Origin: a virus
IMG/VR virus record: IMGVR_UViG_3300024177_000023
Span: 1 to 41,674 of that record
Strand: one strand, 5' to 3'
DNA length: 41,674 nt
Shown: positions 17,545 through 24,465 of the stretch, one piece after another
Layout: every line of letters starts with the position of its first letter
Numbering within the stretch: the first letter of the stretch is position 1
Translations under genes and position numbers: made by a program
Notes under the pieces: model-generated
What the model was told of the DNA's origin: nothing
Database searches by the model: none
The model's input: the letters and a program-made list of their open reading frames with translations, nothing else

Positions 17545-17965
17545 CTTAGCCTGTATCGCAGTATTCGCCCTTGCCATTTCCATGGCTGGCTGCCCGTCGA
17601 GCAGCGTAACGCACAAGATCGTGATAGCCCAACATGACTTCCGCATAGGCGTGCAAGCTCTTCAAGACGCTGAGATTGCCGTCAACAACCAGCCGGGGCA
17701 GCTTATCGCTCCTGCCCTCCATGTCCAAATGCAGGCGTACATCCAAAAGGTCGCTCTGGCCGGAATGGACCTTGACGACGCGCTGGCCAAGAACGTGCCA
17801 GTTTCAACGCTTCAGACGAAACTGACGGCCATCATGGACTTACTCGACGTGTTGAACAATCAGACCTTGCTAGGCATCAAGGACGCTAACGCAAAGACCA
17901 CGCTGCAATCAGCGATTCTGGTGCTGCGCGGCATCGTCACACAGGCCCTAGTACTGGCGTCTTAG
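17516..17965 (+). CDS. Lipoprotein, outer-membrane spanin-like by position
   Basis: The likely start is ATG 17516, inside the previous gene, giving 149 aa. A type II signal is visible: basic MYQHLHRNR, a hydrophobic core, and a lipobox-like SMAGC with C26 as the lipidated residue. The mature protein is helical (residues 40-149). A lipoprotein nested in the end of a small membrane protein gene within the lysis block recalls Rz/Rz1 arrangements, although it is longer than usual o-spanins. Confidence 0.55.
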   Translation: MYQHLHRNRSLACIAVFALAISMAGCPSSSVTHKIVIAQHDFRIGVQALQDAEIAVNNQPGQLIAPALHVQMQAYIQKVALAGMDLDDALAKNVPVSTLQTKLTAIMDLLDVLNNQTLLGIKDANAKTTLQSAILVLRGIVTQALVLAS

Positions 17966-17973
17966 GAGGGGAT

Positions 17974-18177
17974 ATGGCAGCGGCACCACTGATTCTAAGC
18001 ATCTTGCAGGCGCTACTCGCGGCAGAGCCGGCCGTGGTGCAGGCCATCAAGAACCTGCTCGGCGGCACAGGCACGGCTGACGACTTGGCCATTCTTGGCG
18101 CGGACAAGATTGCATGGCAGGCTATTGCGGACAAGGCGCAAGCTGAGATCGACAAGACCGCACCGCCAAAGGTCTAG
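17974..18177 (+). CDS. 67-aa hydrophobic helical protein
   Basis: A strong AGGAGGGG precedes the ATG. The first half is hydrophobic (APLILSILQALLAAEPAVVQ), the second charged and helical (ADKAQAEIDKTAPPKV). It may be a holin-accessory or a capsid-lumen peptide. No family is recognised. Confidence 0.5.
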   Translation: MAAAPLILSILQALLAAEPAVVQAIKNLLGGTGTADDLAILGADKIAWQAIADKAQAEIDKTAPPKV

Positions 18178-18220
18178 TTTTAGATAGCGCAGCTCCCCAG
18201 CCCGGAGAGAAGATGGAAAC

Positions 18221-18382
18221 ATGGCATACATCCTACTAATCCTTGGCGCATTCTGTTGCACGATTGCAGCGTTTTGGGGGCCGGGGCGTCCAGCGGGGCC
18301 GTGGTATGGGAATCTCCACATCGGCTGGTTAGGACTTGCTTTCTACCTCTGGAGCATTGTTCTGGTCAGCCATCACGTATAG
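18221..18382 (+). CDS. 53-aa two-helix membrane protein, holin candidate
   Basis: The product starts MAYILLILGAFCCTIAAF and, after a Gly/Pro loop (WGPGRPAGPW), ends with WLGLAFYLWSIVLVSHHV. This gives two short transmembrane helices. GGAGA lies upstream. A tiny two-pass protein next to the endolysin and a lipoprotein fits a class II holin, by topology alone. Confidence 0.5.
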   Translation: MAYILLILGAFCCTIAAFWGPGRPAGPWYGNLHIGWLGLAFYLWSIVLVSHHV

Positions 18383-18385
18383 GCC

Positions 18386-18826
18386 ATGAATGACAAGTGG
18401 GAGAGGCTGGAAGATTATGACCTTGGGCGCATAGCGAACGCCCTTGAAAGCATCGCAGGTTCGCTCAAGAAACTTTCTGCACCACCCGCTGCAACGGGCG
18501 GGAAAATCATTCAGCTAGGAGAAACGATGATTACAGGAACAAAAGTAGGCGGAACAAGCACTTTCCAGGTGGTTTGGAATGGCGGAATGACTCCGGGCGG
18601 AGCGGTCACTTGGACTGCGGACGACCCCGGTGTAACCACTTTGCCCGTCCCGACAGACCCGACAGGGAATAGCGTCACAGTCACGGATGCGGTAGCCGAC
18701 ACGCTCACGCAGTACGTGCTGACTGTCACTGGCACGGCGTCTGACGGCTCGGCAGTATCAGCGACGGCTACAGTGCCTTTGCTGACGGCCCCGGCCACAG
18801 GCGGGGTCATCTCGCAGCTTAGCTAA
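18386..18826 (+). CDS. Ig-like (Big-type) surface protein, last gene of the late unit
   Basis: The product is 146 aa. A short helix (residues 1-30) leads into a beta-sandwich (residues ~45-135: TKVGGTSTFQVVW ... VTWTADDPGVTTL ... YVLTVTGTASDGS) of bacterial Ig-like style. Such domains decorate phage capsids or tails and bind carbohydrate weakly. It lies just before the terminator at 18834. Confidence 0.55.
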   Translation: MNDKWERLEDYDLGRIANALESIAGSLKKLSAPPAATGGKIIQLGETMITGTKVGGTSTFQVVWNGGMTPGGAVTWTADDPGVTTLPVPTDPTGNSVTVTDAVADTLTQYVLTVTGTASDGSAVSATATVPLLTAPATGGVISQLS

Positions 18827-18833
18827 CACGAGT

Positions 18834-18898
18834 CAGGGGCGCGGCCTCCTAAGGACCCCTTCCAGGCTTTCGCCAAGCCTACCTGCGCCCCTGTTTTT
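18834..18898 (+). terminator. Intrinsic terminator of the late region
   Basis: CAGGGGCGC (18834-18842) pairs perfectly with GCGCCCCTG (18885-18893), followed by TTTTT (18894-18898). The long loop holds an inner hairpin (AGGCTT/AAGCCT). It separates the late genes from the promoter at 18931. Confidence 0.8.
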
Positions 18899-18930
18899 CC
18901 TCAGCTTTCCCACCGTGTAAATCTTTCCTA

Positions 18931-18959
18931 TTGACAGGATTTACTACTAGTAGTAGATT
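18931..18959 (+). promoter_or_regulatory. Strong sigma70-type early promoter, leaderless
   Basis: TTGACA (18931-18936), a 17-bp spacer, then TAGATT (18954-18959). The ATG of the first early gene is at 18966, only 6 nt after the -10, so the expected transcript starts on or beside the initiation codon. No ribosome site is present upstream of that gene, which fits leaderless translation. Confidence 0.75.
18942..18955. promoter_or_regulatory. 14-bp palindromic operator candidate
   Basis: TACTACTAGTAGTA is a perfect palindrome lying between -35 and -10 of the early promoter, the ideal place for repression. Each half is the hexamer GTAGTA, also found twice inside the promoter at 30644. Candidate binders encoded here are the ribbon-helix-helix protein (30678) and the small XRE protein (19532). 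Confidence 0.55.
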
Positions 18960-18965
18960 CTGCGC

Positions 18966-19136
18966 ATGGTTAAGAAAACCAAGTCCATCGAAGCCAAGCT
19001 ATTCACCTACGAGTGTACGCAGTGTGGATACCGCTGGCATCCTCGAACAGAATGGCCCAAGAAATGTCCGAATCCCAAATGCCAATCTTTTGATTGGGCG
19101 TCTAGCGAGCGGCAATCCAAGGAGGTTTCGGCATGA
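18966..19136 (+). CDS. Zinc-ribbon protein, first early gene
   Basis: The product is 56 aa. ECTQCGYRW and KCPNPKCQSFDW give the CxxC...CxxxxC pattern of a rubredoxin-like zinc ribbon. It is read from the ATG that coincides with the expected transcript start. As the first early product it could bind nucleic acid or a host RNA polymerase or ribosome part. No specific family is recognised. Confidence 0.6.
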   Translation: MVKKTKSIEAKLFTYECTQCGYRWHPRTEWPKKCPNPKCQSFDWASSERQSKEVSA

Positions 19137-19291
19137 GCTTGGAACAATACATTCAAAAACGCATTGAGCGCCAAGAAGGGCTGATGATAGATGCGACGGA
19201 GAATGGCCGGGCTTGGCGGGAAATCATAGTTAATGAGCTAAAGGAAGTCTTGATTCATCTACGGCAATCCAAAGAGCAGGTGAGCGCATGA
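19133..19291 (+). CDS. 52-aa helical early protein
   Basis: It starts by ATGA overlap and carries its own AGGAGG upstream. The product (MSLEQYIQKRIERQEGLMI ... SKEQVSA) is one or two amphipathic helices. It ends in ATGA overlap with the next gene. Function unknown. Confidence 0.5.
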   Translation: MSLEQYIQKRIERQEGLMIDATENGRAWREIIVNELKEVLIHLRQSKEQVSA

Positions 19292-19530
19292 CCAAGCAAA
19301 AAGCGATCAGGGAACTTGTCAAACTTGGTTGGACGCTTGTTGATGCTAGTAAAGGGCAGTCCAGCGTGGAACTGCTATCGCCAGTAACTTCTAAATGGCC
19401 TAACAGCCGGGTCGTGGCCAATGCGCAAGACCTTCTATCCGAAGTGCAGCACGCTCGCTACCTTGATTGCGGCCCCGCTGCTTGGGATGCACTATCCAAT
19501 TCTGACGCTGATTACCGGGACCGCGACTGA
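19288..19530 (+). CDS. 80-aa early protein, unknown
   Basis: It begins MTKQKAIRELVKLGWTLVDA, which resembles the start of small HicA-like or dsRBD-like phage folds, but the expected glycine-histidine motif is absent. It is coupled to the preceding gene by overlap. Function unknown. Confidence 0.45.
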   Translation: MTKQKAIRELVKLGWTLVDASKGQSSVELLSPVTSKWPNSRVVANAQDLLSEVQHARYLDCGPAAWDALSNSDADYRDRD

Positions 19531-19531
19531 T

Positions 19532-19705
19532 ATGGACAACCTCAGCGATGTGCTCCGGCATTGGCGTTGGGCGCGAAAGCTGACGACTCGGCAAGCGGCC
19601 AAGCGCATCGGCATCACAAACTCCACGCTTAACAGGGTTGAGCACGGCAAGCCGATGGACGCAGTAACTCTGGTAAGGATTCTTTGGTGGTTGCTTGGAG
19701 CATAG
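19532..19705 (+). CDS. Small XRE/Cro-type helix-turn-helix protein
   Basis: The ATG 19532 start gives 57 aa that are essentially one HTH domain: LRHWRWARKLTTRQAAKRIG (helices 1-2) and ITNSTLNRVEHGK (turn and recognition helix). Cro-like proteins of this size bind palindromic operators as dimers. The 14-bp palindrome at 18942 in the promoter of this gene cluster is an obvious candidate target, although a ribbon-helix-helix protein elsewhere competes for that role. Confidence 0.7.
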   Translation: MDNLSDVLRHWRWARKLTTRQAAKRIGITNSTLNRVEHGKPMDAVTLVRILWWLLGA

Positions 19706-19713
19706 GAGGTCCA

Positions 19714-19959
19714 ATGAAACTCGACTACACGACACAAAGCCCTGAGCAGGTCATGGATGAGCTGGCTTACCACAGCTACAGCCACAACCGCCGCAGGTGC
19801 CCGGAGGACAAGCCAGAGAGCTACCGCTGCGTGTTTGGCGGGGCGGTAGAGGCGTTTGAGCGGCGCTACCAGCGGGAGCTTGGCGACCTTGACCAGATGC
19901 AGCAGCGGCTGGCCAGCGCCTACAGCACATTGCAGGTTTCAACGCGAGGTGACTTGTGA
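19714..19959 (+). CDS. 81-aa charged helical protein
   Basis: A consensus AGGAGGT precedes the ATG. The product contains YHSYSHNRRRCPEDK and FERRYQRELGDLDQMQQRL, the second clearly coiled coil. No family is recognised. It belongs to the early chain of small genes. Confidence 0.5.
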   Translation: MKLDYTTQSPEQVMDELAYHSYSHNRRRCPEDKPESYRCVFGGAVEAFERRYQRELGDLDQMQQRLASAYSTLQVSTRGDL

Positions 19960-20180
19960 GCGAACTAAAAGTGCGCAGGATGAAAGTCTTAGTCCACGAT
20001 TGTGAATCGAAAACTGGTTGGAATAATTCATCTATTACGTTCACCGAATACAGCCTCCAAGGGCCAAGAAAAGAGGTAATTGTCACCATTGAGGACCCTT
20101 GGCAGATGGCGTCAGTGCAGGAGCAATTAGAAAAAATCACGGCTTATTGGGCCGACAGAGTAAAGGCGGTGAGGCCATGA
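19956..20180 (+). CDS. 74-aa early protein, unknown
   Basis: GTG start in overlap with the previous stop (GTGA). The product begins MSELKVRRMKVLVHD, then has a beta-rich middle and a helix at the end. The opening GTGAGCGAACT resembles the starts of two other small genes (28137, 28307). Function unknown. Confidence 0.5.
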   Translation: MSELKVRRMKVLVHDCESKTGWNNSSITFTEYSLQGPRKEVIVTIEDPWQMASVQEQLEKITAYWADRVKAVRP

Positions 20181-20359
20181 GCGCAGCCAACAAGCAATAT
20201 GAGGTCGATAGAGAGAACGAGGCTGTGTACCGCTATGCCGAGCGAGAGAGCGCATCGGACGGGCCGATAACCAACCTGTGCAGGCATCACTGGTGCATCT
20301 TGTGTAGCTCAGATGACTGCCAGTGCCCATGTCACAAAGATAAGGAGATTTGGCCATGA
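20177..20359 (+). CDS. Cys/His-rich 60-aa protein
   Basis: The start at ATG 20177 overlaps the previous stop. The C-terminal half has a dense metal-binding pattern (CRHHWCILCSSDDCQCPCH), with five or more Cys and His likely binding one or two zinc ions. No known family is recognised. It overlaps the ERF gene start by 4 nt. Confidence 0.5.
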   Translation: MSAANKQYEVDRENEAVYRYAERESASDGPITNLCRHHWCILCSSDDCQCPCHKDKEIWP

Positions 20360-21132
20360 TACGGACAAGCGAACAGATCAACGAACTGAGCGATGCTTTT
20401 GCCAAGGCCCAGACCAAGTTTGGCGCGGCTATCAAGGCCAGCCAAAACCCTGCTTTCAGGTCCAAATACGCAGACCTAGCCAGCGTGATTGACGCCACGC
20501 TAGAGCACCTGAACGCCGAGGGCATAGGCGTAATGCAGCATCCTGCCTTGGAGTTCAGGGGCGAAGGGGAAGCGTTTGTCTCTATCACGACTCGCCTTCA
20601 ACACAAGACGGGCCAGTGGATGGAGTCAGATGTTAGCCTGCCAGCGGTGATGCGTGACCGCTTCGATGCCCAATCCGTAGGTTCGGCCATCACTTATGCC
20701 TGCCGCTATGCGCTCCGGTCCATCTGCACTGTCCCACAGGCCGATGATGACGCCAACGCTGCTAGTGGGGTAGGGAGCCACGAGGCTGCACAGGGGAGTG
20801 CCAAAAAGCAGCTTGAAAGCAAGCTCCAGAGCGCAGACCCCAAGATTAGGGAGCTTGCCAAGGCAGGACTCCAGAAGATGGCTGGAAATGGCCAGGAATC
20901 GCAGCAAGAGGCACATACGGACGCTCGCCGGATAGTGTTCATCAAGATTCTGCCTAACAGCGACGTGGCCGTGAACGGCTATCTGGCCGATGAGCCGGTG
21001 CTTCAATTCCTAACCGACGTGGCAGCCGAGAAAAAGAAGGCCAGGACTGGCGGGAATTACTACCAGTTTGCGCCTAACTACCTGTCTGGATTCAAGGAAC
21101 TCTGCGAGAAGCAAGAAATCGAGATTGCCTGA
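20356..21132 (+). CDS. erf: ERF-family single-strand annealing protein
   Basis: ATG 20356 is used (AAGGAG 9 nt upstream). The 258-aa product has the ERF hallmark DAQSVGSAITYACRYAL and a following DDD (residues ~104-132), after an N-terminal NPAFRSKYADLASV that is also typical. ERF proteins form rings on single-stranded DNA and promote annealing, used for genome circularisation and recombination in P22-like phages. The C-terminal ~70 residues (residues ~185-258) are a variable domain possibly contacting DNA or partners. No SSB or exonuclease gene is recognised beside it. Confidence 0.85.
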   Translation: MIRTSEQINELSDAFAKAQTKFGAAIKASQNPAFRSKYADLASVIDATLEHLNAEGIGVMQHPALEFRGEGEAFVSITTRLQHKTGQWMESDVSLPAVMRDRFDAQSVGSAITYACRYALRSICTVPQADDDANAASGVGSHEAAQGSAKKQLESKLQSADPKIRELAKAGLQKMAGNGQESQQEAHTDARRIVFIKILPNSDVAVNGYLADEPVLQFLTDVAAEKKKARTGGNYYQFAPNYLSGFKELCEKQEIEIA

Positions 21133-21419
21133 TGGCGCTTGTCCATGACCGCGAGGAAGCCCTGCACCTTGTCAGGACCATGCCGGAAGGGATGTTTACT
21201 GACGGCTTGCTGCTCGACTGCCCGAAACGCCGACGCCGCGAACAGGCCATGAACAAACGGCCCATGCTCATCAAACTTCCCCCGGACCAGAAGTTGCGGC
21301 TTGGCAAGCAATTGAATCGCTATATCGAGATTTGCACCAAGGACCTGGGCATCGAAATCATGCTGAAGCTGATTGAGCAGGTGACGGATGAAGAACTCAA
21401 GTCATGGGTGGCGCAATGA
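21132..21419 (+). CDS. 95-aa early protein, unknown
   Basis: It starts by TGATG overlap with erf and is coupled to it. The protein is charged (CPKRRRREQAMNKRPMLIK) with a helical end (LNRYIEICTKDLGIEIMLK). No family is recognised. The position suggests a recombination accessory protein. Confidence 0.5.
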   Translation: MALVHDREEALHLVRTMPEGMFTDGLLLDCPKRRRREQAMNKRPMLIKLPPDQKLRLGKQLNRYIEICTKDLGIEIMLKLIEQVTDEELKSWVAQ

Positions 21420-21658
21420 AAGAGTGGACAAGGAAATTCCTAAGCAAAAAACCGACGCTTAGGCACGGGAAGAGTTACTCAAATACCGTGACTAATGGCG
21501 AGAAGGCCGAGAAGAAAATCAGATTCCCCAAGGAACTCTGGCTGGAAATAGCGCACGAACTTACTAATAACGGTTGGTATGACGAAGTGGACAGGGAAAC
21601 AATGTTCGCCGCTGGTATGGCCGTTGGTTGGGCCGAGCGTGAAAAGAGTGTGAAATGA
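21416..21658 (+). CDS. 80-aa early protein, unknown
   Basis: ATG 21416 overlaps the previous stop (ATGA). An in-frame ATG at 21404 is less likely. The product is basic at the N-terminus (MKEWTRKFLSKKPTLRHGK) and has a helical C-terminal part (LWLEIAHELTNNGWYDEVD). Function unknown. Confidence 0.5.
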   Translation: MKEWTRKFLSKKPTLRHGKSYSNTVTNGEKAEKKIRFPKELWLEIAHELTNNGWYDEVDRETMFAAGMAVGWAEREKSVK

Positions 21659-22038
21659 AGCGTAGAAGGCCGATGTTCAAGGACGATGCGGCTACGGCGG
21701 CGGCTGGCTTCCTAGACCCTAACAGCTACGTCAAGCGGGCCAAAGACGGGGAGTTGCAGTACTACCGCTTTGGGCTGGACATGACAGCGCTCAGAAAGCT
21801 GGCCTTTGAGCGCAGCAAGGGTTACTGCGAGATGCCTGTCAACGGCTACACGGGCGGTCTCCGCTGCAACCGCAATATTGACTGGGAGACGTTTGAGCTT
21901 GACCACAACCCGTCGCTGGCACAGGGCGGAGATGATTCGCCGGAAGGTGTAAGGGCGATTTGTCGGCGCTGCCATATCGCCAGGCATGACCGCACCACCC
22001 GCTGGACGAACAGGAGCCTATCCCGTGCAGAAGCCTAA
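21655..22038 (+). CDS. HNH endonuclease
   Basis: The product is 127 aa. The HNH/beta-beta-alpha-metal core is clear: ELDHNPSLAQGGDDSPEGV (D83-H84) and CRRCHIARH (C103, C106, H111), with further zinc cysteines C58 and C71. It cuts DNA. Here it lies among recombination genes and may act in DNA processing or host takeover rather than packaging, which is far away. It starts by ATGA overlap. Confidence 0.8.
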   Translation: MKRRRPMFKDDAATAAAGFLDPNSYVKRAKDGELQYYRFGLDMTALRKLAFERSKGYCEMPVNGYTGGLRCNRNIDWETFELDHNPSLAQGGDDSPEGVRAICRRCHIARHDRTTRWTNRSLSRAEA

Positions 22039-22171
22039 GCCCAAGAAGCTGGCAGGAGCAGCAAAGCGCAAGCCGCGAAAAGGGAAGATCTGGAGCGATG
22101 ACCTGCGCCGGCCAGACATGATTTCTACGCAACTAGGCAATCTGGTGCGGCTGATAAGGAAAGCGCCATGA
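22025..22171 (+). CDS. 48-aa very basic protein
   Basis: GTG 22025 starts inside the end of the HNH gene. The product (MQKPKPKKLAGAAKRKPRKG ... RLIRKAP) is lysine/arginine-rich and could bind nucleic acid. It is chained to the next gene by ATGA. Function unknown. Confidence 0.4.
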   Translation: MQKPKPKKLAGAAKRKPRKGKIWSDDLRRPDMISTQLGNLVRLIRKAP

Positions 22172-22290
22172 GCTGGCTACTTTATAGGCTCTATTGCTGG
22201 ACGCGCCGCGAGAGGGATGGCTGGCCGGATAGCCGGAATATCTTCTATCGGGCATACATCCGCTGGCAGGCATCGAGATACGAGCCATGA
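22168..22290 (+). CDS. 40-aa Arg/Trp/Tyr-rich peptide
   Basis: It is bounded by ATGA overlaps on both sides, the best evidence that it is translated. The product begins MSWLLYRLYCWTRRERDGW and is aromatic and basic. No family is recognised. Confidence 0.4.
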   Translation: MSWLLYRLYCWTRRERDGWPDSRNIFYRAYIRWQASRYEP

Positions 22291-22637
22291 AGCGCACGCC
22301 AGCACAGATATTGCTCGAAAAGCACCTGCACGAACTGGGCTTGCATTTCGCCAAAGAACAGAGATTTTGCGAGCGCATGTGGAGATTCGATTACGTGCTC
22401 TACCGGCACGAGGACGCGAAGGATGCAGAGTTGAGCTGCCTGCGTATCGCCGTGGAGATTGAGGGCGGTATCTGGATGCAAGGCAGGCACACGAGGGGCA
22501 AGGGCTACCAATCGGACCTCGACAAGTACAACGAAGCGACCATGCGAGGCTTTCGTGTGCTGCGATTTTCAACCGAGGATGTGCTGAAGGGCCGAGCTAA
22601 GGCTTTTATAGGTCAATGGCTAAAGAACCGAGGCTAA
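22287..22637 (+). CDS. PD-(D/E)XK-type endonuclease (VSR/DUF559-like)
   Basis: The product is 116 aa. The layout fits a small restriction-fold nuclease: an N-terminal helix (TPAQILLEKHLHELG), then RFDYVLY (catalytic D), IAVEIEGGIW (ExE in place of ExK), and the closing GFRVLRFSTEDV typical of VSR/DUF559 proteins. It probably nicks or resolves branched DNA alongside the ERF protein. The ExE variation leaves catalytic metal binding likely, but its class uncertain. Confidence 0.65.
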   Translation: MKRTPAQILLEKHLHELGLHFAKEQRFCERMWRFDYVLYRHEDAKDAELSCLRIAVEIEGGIWMQGRHTRGKGYQSDLDKYNEATMRGFRVLRFSTEDVLKGRAKAFIGQWLKNRG

Positions 22638-22735
22638 AAACATGGCATCTGGCTTATATCGCCGTTACGGTCTTTCTGCTCGTGTACGCCCTGTGCCTGT
22701 GGATAGTCGAGTCGTTGCATGGCGGGGGTTGGTGA
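22616..22735 (+). CDS. Possible 39-aa membrane peptide
   Basis: ATG 22616 lies in the end of the nuclease gene. The product MAKEPRLKTWHLAYIAVTVF continues hydrophobically to LWIVESLHGGGW, a single membrane helix. It ends by overlap with a second tiny hydrophobic frame. Support is the topology and coupling only. Confidence 0.35.
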   Translation: MAKEPRLKTWHLAYIAVTVFLLVYALCLWIVESLHGGGW

Positions 22736-22791
22736 TTATCTTCTGGGCGGTGGTGATTGGAGGCTTGGTATGTCTAGCGATGGCACTGTGA
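22732..22791 (+). CDS. Possible 19-aa hydrophobic peptide
   Basis: GTG 22732 overlaps the stop of the previous peptide (GTGA) and encodes MIIFWAVVIGGLVCLAMAL, entirely hydrophobic. It ends within the next gene. It could be a regulatory leader or toxin-like peptide, or chance. Confidence 0.2.
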   Translation: MIIFWAVVIGGLVCLAMAL

Positions 22792-23261
22792 AGGAGCATC
22801 ACGAGAATTGTCAGGTTCGCAATTACGCCGGGATACCCGGCTCTGTTTGCACCTGCGGACTTAACATTTCGAAACAGCCCACGGAGATGAAGTCTTTGCG
22901 CGACATCAAGGACAAGCTGGACGGCGTGCTGGAAGTTCTGTGCGACTCTACGCATAGGCAAAGATTTGAAGCTGACCGTGAACGATGGCTAAAGCATATT
23001 GAGCGCGGCGAGCGATTGTTCGATGGCGCTGAAAGCCTCAGCATCAAATTGGACGCCATCGCCGAGTCACAAGGCAAGCTCTACTCCGCGCTGGACGGCC
23101 TAAACGCAGGGATAGCGCAGGAGCTGGGCGAGTTGCGCAACTTTCTAAATCTTGAAATTCCACGCTGCGTCAATCTGCACACTGGATGGCAAATAGAAAG
23201 ATTAATTGGAATGCTGGCCAAGCCGCCTCGCAAACGGGCAGCCAAAAGGAGACGCAAGTGA
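22770..23261 (+). CDS. 163-aa helical protein with a Cys motif
   Basis: ATG 22770 is chosen because GGAGG lies 6-7 nt upstream; an ATG at 22719 has no such site. The N-terminus has a possible metal site (HHENCQV ... SVCTCG). The rest is coiled coil (IKDKLDGVLEVLCDSTHRQRF, AGIAQELGELRNFL), ending in a highly basic tail (KRAAKRRRK). It may oligomerise and bind nucleic acid. Family unknown. Confidence 0.5.
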   Translation: MSSDGTVKEHHENCQVRNYAGIPGSVCTCGLNISKQPTEMKSLRDIKDKLDGVLEVLCDSTHRQRFEADRERWLKHIERGERLFDGAESLSIKLDAIAESQGKLYSALDGLNAGIAQELGELRNFLNLEIPRCVNLHTGWQIERLIGMLAKPPRKRAAKRRRK

Positions 23262-23416
23262 GCGAAGAGGATAAAACGCCTACGAATCGTTATGCCGCGA
23301 CCAGGCCATATTGCAAGAAACATTGGCGAGCCATGCTGGACATCGGCGGCGAAAAGAAGTGCCCAACATGCAGGAAAGAAGAGTTAAAGCAGGCCAAAGA
23401 GGAAGCCAAGCCATGA
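23258..23416 (+). CDS. 52-aa zinc-binding protein
   Basis: GTG 23258 overlaps the previous stop. CKKHWRAML and KKCPTCRKE supply C, H, C and C for one zinc ion. The C-terminus is charged and helical. Function unknown. Confidence 0.45.
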   Translation: MSEEDKTPTNRYAATRPYCKKHWRAMLDIGGEKKCPTCRKEELKQAKEEAKP

Positions 23417-23619
23417 GCGACCGCCAAACCCAGCAACAGCGCATCCTGGCCCGGCTCCTGCGCGGCCCGGCTACATCCTGGGAGCTGGGGCCTGAGCTTG
23501 GCATCTTGAGCTTGACGCGGCGCATATTCGAGCTGCGCAAGACGCACAGCATCACGTCCAGCGAGCGGCGGGTCAATGGCAATAGGGTGGTCACTTACCG
23601 TTTGGAGGATGCGGCGTGA
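23413..23619 (+). CDS. Winged-helix DNA-binding mini-protein
   Basis: The product is 68 aa from ATG 23413 (ATGA overlap). The pattern is a small helix-turn-helix/wing: QQRILARLLRGPATSWELG (helices 1-2), then LSLTRRIFELRK (recognition helix) and a beta wing (ITSSERRVNGNRVVTYRL). Proteins of this shape occur as small phage regulators. Its target is unknown. Confidence 0.6.
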   Translation: MSDRQTQQQRILARLLRGPATSWELGPELGILSLTRRIFELRKTHSITSSERRVNGNRVVTYRLEDAA

Positions 23620-23795
23620 AGCGACTGAAGAAATGGCCCACATGGAATTGGAAGAACTTCAGCGGGAAACACCTTAAGTTTGCTTTAAGGCTTCTAGAAC
23701 AAAAGGAGAAAGAATGGGAAGCAATAAAACAATCCAAAAAGTTGCTAAAGCAGTGTCGAAAAACGGTAAGAGAGCGCCGAGAAGCCTTGCAATAG
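23616..23795 (+). CDS. Possible 59-aa basic coiled protein
   Basis: GTG 23616 overlaps the previous stop (GTGA). The product is rich in Lys and Trp (MKRLKKWPTWNWKNFSGKH), followed by a basic coiled coil. It overlaps the next gene by 82 nt in another frame, so at least one of the two may be weakly translated. Confidence 0.4.
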   Translation: MKRLKKWPTWNWKNFSGKHLKFALRLLEQKEKEWEAIKQSKKLLKQCRKTVRERREALQ

Positions 23796-24013
23796 CCTCT
23801 AAAGGCATTACGACAGGCAACGATTATGCTCTTTTTATGAGTGCCGTAATGTCGGATCTCATAGAAGGCAGCATCACGCCTTCAGTAGGGAATGCAGTTT
23901 GTAATGCTGGGGCAAAATTACTTCGCATCGTGGAATTGCAATATCGCTACGGAGTGCAAGGCAGTAGCCCTGAAAAGAAGTTGATTTTGGCAGCACCGGC
24001 AGATAGGTCCTAG
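23714..24013 (+). CDS. 99-aa protein before the structured RNA, unknown
   Basis: AAAAGGAGAAAGA precedes the ATG, a strong ribosome site. The N-terminus is basic (NKTIQKVAKAVSKNGKRAPR), followed by a helical region (YALFMSAVMSDLIEG). Codon use is more AT-rich than neighbours. It is the last gene before the ~900-bp gene-free segment holding the large RNA. Confidence 0.55.
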   Translation: MGSNKTIQKVAKAVSKNGKRAPRSLAIASKGITTGNDYALFMSAVMSDLIEGSITPSVGNAVCNAGAKLLRIVELQYRYGVQGSSPEKKLILAAPADRS

Positions 24014-24071
24014 TACCCAAATGTGCTCAACTCGCCACCTTAAAGTATTTTCTAGCTTTCGCTTTTTGTTC

Positions 24072-24101
24072 TTGACAAGGAAAGGTAATGGATGATAGAA
24101 A
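24072..24101 (+). promoter_or_regulatory. Promoter of the large noncoding RNA
   Basis: TTGACA (24072-24077), an 18-bp spacer, TAGAAA (24096-24101). The start would fall near 24108. No translatable, protein-like frame follows, so it appears dedicated to the RNA. Confidence 0.65.
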
Positions 24102-24154
24102 CATAGCACGCGCGGGCGCGGCAACACGAAATTTGGTTGCTTCGGTCCGAACTT

Positions 24155-24210
24155 TGGCGGCGGGGTGCCCTATACACTCCGCCACCAACCCTTATAGGGA
24201 GGGTGTTTTT
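24155..24210 (+). promoter_or_regulatory. Mutually exclusive pseudoknot and terminator at the RNA 5' end
   Basis: State A: stem TGGCG/CGCCA (24155-24159, 24180-24184) plus GGGTG/CACTC holds the 7-nt loop CCCTATA (24168-24174), which pairs perfectly with TATAGGG (24193-24199). State B: CACC..CCCT (24183-24192) pairs with AGGG..GGTG (24196-24205) and is followed by TTTTT (24206-24210), an intrinsic terminator. The two use the same bases, so only one can form. This looks like an attenuator deciding between a ~100-nt and a ~720-nt transcript. Confidence 0.55.
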
Positions 24211-24465
24211 GTTAGTTTCCCACCACAACCTAAAAGGCTGGTTCACGGCCTCGACTCCAGAACCAATCGAGGGTGCAGTGCTTCGGCTTGTTTGTGCTTC
24301 GCTCGCAGTGGTGCGCGGAGAGATTCCGCGACAGAAAGACGTGTTGCTCTACTTCGTCCGACTGGTCTCGGATTCGTTTCGGCAGCACGTTTTAGAAGTG
24401 AATCAGCGAGCGGAGCACCGACAGGCCGATGGCTGGTTTTCTGCTGTTCGATGGATGCTTGCACA

